Positions 5,733 to 5,814 of a stretch of 5,814 nucleotides of DNA are shown piece after piece; positions within the stretch are counted from its first letter, which is position 1, and each line of letters opens with the position of its first letter. A model generated the notes under the pieces. The model was not told the origin of the DNA. It was given only the letters and a program-made list of their open reading frames with translations, and did not search any database. The DNA is from JANOGU01 sp964499865 (GTDB lineage: Bacteria; Pseudomonadota; Alphaproteobacteria; Rhodobacterales; Rhodobacteraceae): the NCBI GenBank assembly GCA_964499865.1, contig CAZCPY010000173.1, forward strand, positions 1-5,814, in the 5' to 3' direction. The translations under genes were made by a program, and so were the position numbers.

Positions 5733-5808
5733 CTCCCCCCTGAGGATATTTGGGATCGGAAGATGAACCCGCCGGTTCCATCTTCCGATCCCAAATATCC
5801 CGGGGGAG
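5733..5808. terminator. Very long palindrome, probable bidirectional terminator at the operon's end
   Basis: A perfect 22-bp inverted repeat (5744-5765 with 5779-5800, starting GGATATTTGGG) continues inward after one bulged C (5778) as AACC (5766-5769) paired with GGTT (5774-5777), around a CGCC loop. Outside it, CTCCCCC (5733-5739) can pair with GGGGGAG (5802-5808) across a small internal loop. The resulting stem is over 30 bp, unusually long for a simple intrinsic terminator. The AT-rich ATATTT arms give short T runs on both strands. It is placed 150 bp after the last gene, which suits transcription termination; from memory, GC-clamped elements containing GA(G/T)ATTT-like arms are common at gene ends in Rhodobacterales. 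An additional role as a dispersed repeat is possible. Confidence 0.65.
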
Positions 5809-5814
5809 GAGCGT

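Noticed and set aside
5578..5781. Minus-strand 67-codon frame in the 3' intergenic region
   Set aside because: It is made largely of hairpin and repeat sequence, overlaps the end of the zinc-ribbon gene, and its product is low-complexity.
5802..5814. Ribosome site (GGGGGAGGA) of a gene starting beyond the right edge
   Set aside because: No start codon is visible in the window, and the purine run is explained as the outer arm of the palindrome; it cannot be decided here.

Overview
The window comes from a very GC-rich bacterium with almost exclusively G/C third codon positions. Gene content and style point to an alphaproteobacterium, most likely of the Rhodobacterales: a DUF2927-type lipoprotein next to XpaC/TelA proteins, and a GC-clamped 3'-end hairpin containing GATATTTGGG. 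The assignment rests on recognition by eye, not on a search.

Layout. Bases 2-109 look like the Arg/Pro/Ala-rich tail of an upstream gene that enters from the left. Bases 110-199 are a short intergenic region with a plausible promoter (about 138-166). A co-directional cluster follows, all on the + strand and tightly packed: a 27-residue single-helix membrane peptide (200-283); an XpaC-family four-helix membrane protein (297-1166); a TelA-family coiled-coil protein (1186-2370); a DUF2927 lipoprotein (2373-3302); a YdjI-like SPFH protein with a C-terminal GYF_2 domain (3329-4459); and a double zinc-ribbon, tail-anchored membrane protein (4464-5597). Gaps are 13, 19, 2, 26 and 4 bp, so this reads as one operon. 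Bases 5598-5814 contain no credible gene but several hairpins, ending in a very long, nearly perfect palindrome that probably terminates the operon.

How the genes may work together. From general knowledge, xpaC and a telA homologue (yaaN) are neighbours in Bacillus subtilis. The YdjI-type SPFH protein and the YdjG-type zinc-ribbon protein are encoded with PspA in another B. subtilis operon (ydjFGHI). Here both pairs sit in one operon, bracketing an exported lipoprotein, and no PspA is visible. The simplest inference is a membrane-associated envelope-stress or membrane-organising complex: XpaC-like and tail-anchored proteins in the inner membrane, TelA and SPFH proteins as cytoplasmic scaffolds, and the DUF2927 lipoprotein on the periplasmic side. 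No enzyme activity is assured for any member. The names 'toxic anion resistance', 'bromo-chloroindolyl phosphate hydrolysis' and 'primosomal protein N'/helicase' that databases give to such genes should not be taken literally.

Most notable observations: a GYF-like domain flanked in the same protein by a ten-proline run and by a C-terminal PPPPPPGV tail; a matrixin-like motif in the DUF2927 protein in which every expected zinc ligand is replaced; the unlisted 27-residue membrane peptide that opens the operon; and the long terminal palindrome.
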